Under the pieces are notes generated by a model. It was given only the letters and a program-made list of their open reading frames with translations, ran no database searches and had not been told where the DNA came from. Shown here in pieces: positions 59,081-64,000 of a stretch of 64,000 nt of DNA. The position numbers and the translations under genes are program-made. This stretch comes from Jaenimonas drosophilae. Its lineage: Eukaryota > Euglenozoa > Kinetoplastea > Trypanosomatida > Trypanosomatidae. The stretch is from positions 1 to 64,000 of the forward strand of contig JASAON010001618.1 of NCBI GenBank assembly GCA_030849065.1, given 5' to 3'. Numbering within the stretch: the stretch's first letter is position 1; the number at the start of each line of letters is the position of its first letter.

Positions 59081-60874
59081 CTACACATCCGCCAACACCG
59101 CTTCATCACGTGGGCTGAGCAACTTCATCTCTCGGTACATGTCAATGTCTCGCCGGATATCTTCAGAGGCGGCGGTGAGAGGCGCGTCGCGACGACTCGT
59201 GGGAAGTGGCGGAAAAATGCGTTTGAATCCGCGCGAGTACAAATCTTCATCCTTCAATCGGTGGCGCAGCTCCTCCATATGCTCCTTCATGGACATGGAG
59301 GACGTGGCCTGCACCTCTGCTGCGGTGTGGATGTAGTGGCGTGCCTCAGCCGATGGAGGTTCGAGCCCGCGGAAGTCTTCGGACACAACCCCACCCGCCG
59401 GATGAAAGGCAGCCGCTGATCGATCAAAGGGCTGCAACATGGCCATGTTGAGCACATCCGCCACCACACTCGTCTTCACGGCATAGTCAAAACAGGAGCT
59501 ACTCTCCAGCGACGGCATCGTGTTAACTTCCAGCAGCAGCGGGTGCAGTGACTTGTCCAGAATGACGTCAAAACCGTAGATTTCAAAGAAGGAGCCGTCC
59601 TGGCTCATCTCCTTCTTGTGTGAGGTGCCCGTCAAGATGGGCTTCACTGCCATGAGTGTCCGTGTAATGAGGAGGGCAATCTGTTCCTTGATCTCTGCTG
59701 AGGCGGGACGCTGGGTTGGGTCTCGTGGGGCGATGGTGGTGTCAATGTGGCGCCACAACTTGGCAAGACTCCACTTCAGGGGTGTTCCTTCCGTGGGGGA
59801 GTCGAGCTCCAGCGGAGCCTTGTCCGCCGCCGCGTCACTGGCGTTGGCGTTGGCGTCGGCGTCGTCGTCATCTGCGTGAAACTTGCGACCAACAGAAAAA
59901 TTGGTGAGGTGGCGGAACCGATTGAGGTTGGCGTGCGTGAGGGCCGCATCACCTGTTGTTTCGTCGTGCTCCGTATACTCCTCCGCAGCCAGTCGCACCA
60001 AACCTTCATCAAACCAGTAAACCACGAGCGGGTCGTAGGAGGTCACGAGGACGTACAGGCGCAGGTCCATCTTGTGCTCCTCCAGCAACAATGGGTCTTG
60101 CAAGTAGCTCTGAACCACATATTGCCGGAACAACTTGCCCGTAATCTCGCTGCATATTTTTTCGTCAATCTCATTCATCACCGTCTTCCAATCCGCGGCA
60201 TGACTGGGCCCGCCTTGAGTGATGCAGATGCCACGCCCACAGCTGCCACGTGCGGGCTTCCAAATGAATTGGCTGTCGTTGGGTGCCGCGGCAAACACAC
60301 GCTCCAGCTCGGCGCGGTCCTCTGGGTAAAACCACGTCTTGGGCATGAGCTCACCCCACCGCTCGCGCTGTGCAACGGTGCTCAGGAAAGCGTAGACGTT
60401 CATGCCCATTCCACGTTTACAGCCCAAGTTTTTATGGCTGGACGGGAAGTGATTGAAACGCTGGAAGCGATTCGTGAGCTGCATGAAGAAGGGTGGCTCG
60501 ACGTCGTCGAGGGTCAGCATCGAGCGGCCCCACAACAAATTGCTCGGCAGGTTAAGATATGGGGCGTCCACGCGACGAAAGCCCGCCTTGAGCAGTGGCA
60601 GCCTCAAGGCGTAGTAGTCGCATGAGGTGCTTGTGATGGCGAAGAGGGGTGCGGCAGAGCCCAGCGTGCCTGGGCGGAATGCGCTCTTGTCGTAGGCCTC
60701 ATCACGCATGCGTGGGAAGTAGAAGCTGGGCTTTCGGCGAGATGAGCTCGACGGCTTAAGGTGTGGGATGGGCTCTGCGGAAGGGCTGATGGCAAACTGC
60801 ATCTGCGGAGGAGGAGGAGGAACGGAGGCCCCTGCCGCCGCCGCCGCCATGAGGTGTCTGGAGCAAGATAGCAT
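59081..60874 (-). CDS. tubulin tyrosine ligase-like (TTLL) enzyme, probable polyglutamylase
   Basis: 597 residues from the ATG at 60872-60874. The longer frame starts at a GTG inside the stop region of the upstream gene and translates the acceptor tract, so I reject it. The N-terminal 90 residues are low complexity (Ala, Pro, Ser). The TTL ATP-grasp domain runs from about 110 to 470: the KPARGSCGRGI nucleotide loop (about 203-213), MDLRLYVLV (about 265), FDEGLVRLA, the HLTNFSV segment, and the metal-site strand LLLEVNTMPSL (about 441-451). TTLL enzymes ligate Glu or Gly onto tubulin tails; the sequence suggests glutamylation but does not prove substrate. The C-terminal tail is helical and basic. 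Likely acts on flagellar or subpellicular microtubules. Confidence 0.88.
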   Translation of the reverse strand: MLSCSRHLMAAAAAGASVPPPPPQMQFAISPSAEPIPHLKPSSSSRRKPSFYFPRMRDEAYDKSAFRPGTLGSAAPLFAITSTSCDYYALRLPLLKAGFRRVDAPYLNLPSNLLWGRSMLTLDDVEPPFFMQLTNRFQRFNHFPSSHKNLGCKRGMGMNVYAFLSTVAQRERWGELMPKTWFYPEDRAELERVFAAAPNDSQFIWKPARGSCGRGICITQGGPSHAADWKTVMNEIDEKICSEITGKLFRQYVVQSYLQDPLLLEEHKMDLRLYVLVTSYDPLVVYWFDEGLVRLAAEEYTEHDETTGDAALTHANLNRFRHLTNFSVGRKFHADDDDADANANASDAAADKAPLELDSPTEGTPLKWSLAKLWRHIDTTIAPRDPTQRPASAEIKEQIALLITRTLMAVKPILTGTSHKKEMSQDGSFFEIYGFDVILDKSLHPLLLEVNTMPSLESSSCFDYAVKTSVVADVLNMAMLQPFDRSAAAFHPAGGVVSEDFRGLEPPSAEARHYIHTAAEVQATSSMSMKEHMEELRHRLKDEDLYSRGFKRIFPPLPTSRRDAPLTAASEDIRRDIDMYREMKLLSPRDEAVLADV

Positions 60875-60919
60875 GATGGACGCTCCTCTTGTTGTGGGGA
60901 AGTAGTCTATTGCGCTGAG

Positions 60920-60965
60920 CTTGAGAGAGAGTGTGTGTGTGTGGGGGGGAGGGAAGGGAAGTGAA
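60920..60965 (-). promoter_or_regulatory. polypyrimidine tract / trans-splice acceptor of the TTLL gene
   Basis: The sense strand shows a C/T run, then an AC repeat and a TC repeat ending in CAAG (AG at 60920-60921). The next ATG in any frame is the one at 60872-60874, which fixes the TTLL start. Confidence 0.65.
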
Positions 60966-61086
60966 ATTGTGAACGAGGACGCAACAAATGCACTAGGCAT
61001 CAATGTGGGTAGCAGCAACATGAGTAAGATGATGGTTATGAATGATGGAAGTGCAACAACACGCACAGAGAAAGTGGGCCCACACA

Positions 61087-63843
61087 TCACGAGCTGCTCT
61101 CTGGCTGACTATCCAACTTGTGTGGCGCGAGAATGGCCAAGACCCACTCCAGCGGGAACTCACGCAGTGAGCCGAACATTGGATCGCTGACGTACCAGCG
61201 ATGGCTGAGTGGCAGCTCTCCGGCGTACTTGCCATGCTTGATCAGACTCTTGGGCATCACCCCGAGCAGGGCTCGTGCCACCTCGTAGGTGGAGTGAATG
61301 CGCACTCGATTCTTCTCCACGAAATCATTGGCCATGGCGACGGCCTCCATCTTGGTCAGGGCGCGTGGAGGTGGCACCCACTCCGAAGGTAGGGCCTCAC
61401 CATTGAGGGTTGACTGAAGGCGCTCATGCGATGGATGTGCCAAGACACCAAACATGCGGCCCAGCGCCTCCACTTGGTTCTGAATACGTTCCATGTACGT
61501 GGATGCAAGAGTGGCGGAGAGCTCCCGTTGAAGTCGCTCCGACCTCACATCCACATGTCGCCGAAGACTAATCAAGTAGGCAGAGCCTCGTCGGCTGACG
61601 TGGAGAGCACCGCTCTGTTGGAGATCATCCACACGCTCACGGAAGTCCGTCCACGACAGGCGCAACGCGTTGGCGGCCTCCACCTGGTTCTGAATGGTTG
61701 TCTGACGGAGGCAGTACTCCTTCACCTCATCCACAACACACAACTGCTCCAGCACACTGTGCATCCCACTTCCCTGATCTTGCGCAAGGCGCCGACGCTT
61801 CTTTGCTGGTCGAGCATCAGCCTGTGGTGTGGCTGTGGATGGCGCACTGACGCGCATGCCCAACGCAACACTGCCCCACAACGCATCCAAGGGTGTAGTG
61901 GTGGCCTCCACCCCAGTGAGGAGCATGAAGATGACCGTCTCCACAGCCTCCTCACTCAGCACCAACTCCGTGGCGATGTTGGCGGTGGAAACGAGCATCA
62001 TTGGCATACCCACTTGGGTGCGTGGCGAGGACAAGATGGCATGCACCACCTCATAGAGCTCATCGGGTGAGAGCAGGGCACTGAGAGCCCGACTTCGTAG
62101 GGCGAAGTAGTCGTAGGGGTTGAAGAGAAGACGGCAGACGCTGTTGCCGCCATCACGACCTGCTCGACCAATTTCTTGAACGTAGCCCTCCAGCGAGCTC
62201 GGTGCGTTGGCGTGGAGTACGCTGCGAATGTTGGACTTATCCACGCCCATGCCAAAGGCCACCGTGGCAACCAGAATATCCAGCTGACCACGCAAAAATT
62301 GTTGTTGGGTGTGGCTCCGTGTAGACCGAAGAAGTCCTGCATGATAGCAGCCCACTTTGACCTTGTGTGAAGGGCGTGGGGAGGTTGAGGCAGAAGACAG
62401 GAGGGCCTTTGCCGATGCCGTCGTGAAGCATCCACTGTACGTCTCCTCCTTCCCCACATCCGTTGCACTTGCTGAGGACGACGTCTGTTGCTGTGGTTGT
62501 GTGTCTGAGGTACTACCCATCTTTGTCAGGAGAAGGCTCGTTATTTCATCTGCATCGGCACGGCTGCTGACGTAGATGATCATGGGCTTCTGCAGCTCCT
62601 TGGCGGAGGAAACGACGGCATCGTGAAGAACACGCTGCGCTGGTGGACCACCTCTGCCCATGAATGTGGCACTCCGTGCCACCATGTCGATGGACTCCAA
62701 ATGAAGATTTCGGCGGAGCTGATCAATACACACAACAGTGTGGTCAATGCAAAAGATGCTTTGGAGATCAGCCACGACACGCTCCGTGGCGGTGGCGGTC
62801 AGGCAGAGGAATGATACCCCAACAAGCACCCGATGCAAGTACATGAAGGATGGCCGAAAATCAAAGGCCCAGCGCGAGACGCAATGCACCTCATCGATAC
62901 AGACAAAGGCAATGCGATGGACTTGCTTCTCCATCGTGGAGCGTACCGCCACATCACCAACAAAGCGCTCCGGAGATATGAAAACTACGTCGATGGCCGT
63001 CAAGGGGCACGAAAGCTGGCGCAGAATGTCTGCCTGTCGGTCCGCTGAGGTCTGCGAGGAGAGCACAACGGCGTGAAGGCAGTCAATCGTGCTCACCTTT
63101 TCTGATTGATCGGCCATGAGCGACAAGAGCGGCGACACCACAACACAGAATTTGCTCGTGAAGTCAGCCGTTGTCGGAAGGGCACGTGCCTCATTCGCTG
63201 CATGAATCCTCCTCCACTCCGCGCATCGTGCCTCGAGGAGCAGCCTATGGACGAGCATCGGGAATTGGTAGCACACCGACTTACCCCAGCCGGTTGGGCA
63301 GAGGGCGAGCGTACGTCGGCCTTGAAGCACCGAAAGACATACTTCCTGCTGCCGTGGCCGAAACTCGCCACTACTCAGACGAAAGTAGCGCCGCAGTAGC
63401 GATGCACACACTGGAAGTGGTGCTGGGTCGCGCTGCTCCACTACTTCTCTCGGCAATGCGAAGAGCGCCTCCAGCTCCATGCATTCTGTGGAGGTCGCTA
63501 GCCCAACCTCGGACTTAATTGTTGGTGAAGCGGCGCTCGCGGTTGCGTTAGACGATCTGGTAGCATCGTCTGATGATGGCAATGCGCTCTTCATGGCGTT
63601 TTGCTGGCAGAACATGGTGGAGGTGCTGCCCATGCGTTCGGCCATGATGCGCAGTGGAGCGAGGAAGGCGATGTCGTCGTCCTCACTCAGTGAATCCTCA
63701 CCATTTGGATGAACCTCCTCCTCCATGTGCTCACGCAGTTTCACAAGCTCAGCCCATGAATCAACAGCGCACGCACCTACACTGATTCGTAGAAGTACGA
63801 GAAGAGAAAGAGAGAGAGAGAGAGAGAACGGAATGTTGGTCAT
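61087..63843 (-). CDS. RecQ-family DNA helicase, RecQ4-like
   Basis: 918 residues from the ATG at 63841-63843; an alternative start at 63726 gives 879. Helicase motifs, numbered from 63843: a Q-motif-like FRPRQQEV; Walker A PTGWGKS near 181; Walker B as DEVH near 313 instead of the usual DEAH; motif III TATAT; and motifs V-VI GMGVDKSNIR and QEIGRAGRDG. The zinc-binding cysteines of classical RQC RecQ proteins are absent. The C-terminus (about 840-915) resembles the RECQL4 end (a basic helix, a VARxxxG segment, then an aromatic-rich RWYVSD...EWVLAIL). No Sld2-like N-terminus is present. Likely 3'-5' unwinding in replication or repair. The first residues include a Ser-Leu repeat encoded by a TC tract that is itself a splice-acceptor candidate, so the N-terminus is uncertain. 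Confidence 0.88.
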   Translation of the reverse strand: MTNIPFSLSLSLSLLVLLRISVGACAVDSWAELVKLREHMEEEVHPNGEDSLSEDDDIAFLAPLRIMAERMGSTSTMFCQQNAMKSALPSSDDATRSSNATASAASPTIKSEVGLATSTECMELEALFALPREVVEQRDPAPLPVCASLLRRYFRLSSGEFRPRQQEVCLSVLQGRRTLALCPTGWGKSVCYQFPMLVHRLLLEARCAEWRRIHAANEARALPTTADFTSKFCVVVSPLLSLMADQSEKVSTIDCLHAVVLSSQTSADRQADILRQLSCPLTAIDVVFISPERFVGDVAVRSTMEKQVHRIAFVCIDEVHCVSRWAFDFRPSFMYLHRVLVGVSFLCLTATATERVVADLQSIFCIDHTVVCIDQLRRNLHLESIDMVARSATFMGRGGPPAQRVLHDAVVSSAKELQKPMIIYVSSRADADEITSLLLTKMGSTSDTQPQQQTSSSASATDVGKEETYSGCFTTASAKALLSSASTSPRPSHKVKVGCYHAGLLRSTRSHTQQQFLRGQLDILVATVAFGMGVDKSNIRSVLHANAPSSLEGYVQEIGRAGRDGGNSVCRLLFNPYDYFALRSRALSALLSPDELYEVVHAILSSPRTQVGMPMMLVSTANIATELVLSEEAVETVIFMLLTGVEATTTPLDALWGSVALGMRVSAPSTATPQADARPAKKRRRLAQDQGSGMHSVLEQLCVVDEVKEYCLRQTTIQNQVEAANALRLSWTDFRERVDDLQQSGALHVSRRGSAYLISLRRHVDVRSERLQRELSATLASTYMERIQNQVEALGRMFGVLAHPSHERLQSTLNGEALPSEWVPPPRALTKMEAVAMANDFVEKNRVRIHSTYEVARALLGVMPKSLIKHGKYAGELPLSHRWYVSDPMFGSLREFPLEWVLAILAPHKLDSQPESSS
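63782..63830 (-). promoter_or_regulatory. second polypyrimidine tract inside the RecQ reading frame
   Basis: A TC-repeat tract (63797-63830) followed by AATCAG (AG at 63782-63783). If used, the long start is lost. The first ATG downstream (63755-63757) is out of frame and opens a two-codon uORF (ATG GGC TGA); the next in-frame ATG is at 63724-63726. Confidence 0.5.
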
Positions 63844-63856
63844 GGTAGAGCAGCCG

Positions 63857-63881
63857 CTGAGAGGGGGGGGGGAGAAGGGAA
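63857..63881 (-). promoter_or_regulatory. upstream polypyrimidine tract / acceptor of the RecQ gene
   Basis: Sense-strand C/T tract including a run of about ten C, ending in CTCTCAG (AG at 63857-63858). Splicing here leaves a 14-base 5' UTR before the ATG at 63843. Confidence 0.55.
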
Positions 63882-64000
63882 GTCTTCAGAACACAAGTCA
63901 TTTGCTGTTGGCAATACCCTTTCCGTTGTGCCATGAGCACACGCACAGGCACACACTGCGCTAAATGCCAAACTCCACCGGGGGAAGCACAGCATCAGCA

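Noticed and set aside
60875..61090. Hydrophobic N-terminal extension of the TTLL enzyme resembling a signal peptide
   Set aside because: Begins at GTG within the RecQ stop region and covers the splice-acceptor tract, so it is not translated.
1..64000. Transposons, retroposons, CRISPR arrays, viral or toxin genes
   Set aside because: No reverse transcriptase, integrase or transposase frames, no regular spaced repeats and no terminal repeats were seen. Simple-sequence runs are the only repeats.

Overview
The window looks like nuclear DNA of a kinetoplastid protist, most likely a trypanosomatid. The reasons are: every convincing gene lies on the minus strand, in one 64-kb head-to-tail array with no strand switch; no gene needs an intron; each CDS is preceded on the sense strand by a polypyrimidine tract and an AG, as expected for trans-splicing; and the protein families fit (small single-CCCH proteins, paired RRM proteins of trypanosomatid type, kinase, flippase and ciliary proteins). 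I cannot name the genus. Transcription runs from high to low coordinates, so the first gene in the array is the RecQ helicase at the right edge.

Right block (37.8-63.8 kb, about 86% coding), in transcription order: RecQ4-like helicase, tubulin tyrosine ligase-like enzyme, LRR/IQ/coiled-coil protein resembling LRRIQ1, P4-ATPase lipid flippase, Rei1/ZNF622-like 60S maturation factor, atypical mitochondrial-carrier-fold protein, a 223-residue orphan, and the giant endosomal J-protein RME-8/DNAJC13. Left block (0.2-13.7 kb, about 85% coding): WDR27-like WD40 protein, DUF3336-patatin triacylglycerol lipase, a kinase/B-box/beta-helix fusion, an RsfS/MALSU1 mitoribosome factor, a coiled-coil protein, a 202-residue orphan and a B-box coiled-coil protein.

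Between them lies the distinctive part (13.7-37.8 kb), where only about 21% is coding. It holds five putative post-transcriptional regulators and nothing else I can support: two small CCCH proteins with a common C-terminal signature, a longer low-complexity CCCH protein, and a tandem pair of two-RRM proteins. They are separated by gaps of 1.7 to 5.9 kb, which I read as long 3' UTRs, non-coding RNA loci, or both. Three of the five carry a YR(H/Y)(N/D)PY peptide resembling the motif by which trypanosome RNA-binding proteins recruit the MKT1 complex. The arrangement recalls the Trypanosoma brucei RBP7A/RBP7B locus with its neighbouring grumpy lncRNA. That link is inference and I could not test it.

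Several start codons needed correction because the longest open frame began at a non-ATG codon or ran back through a splice-acceptor tract. The P4-ATPase stands out: its open frame continues 125 codons upstream of the first ATG, in a stretch with no ATG in any frame. No tRNA, rRNA, snoRNA, transposon or CRISPR array could be supported.
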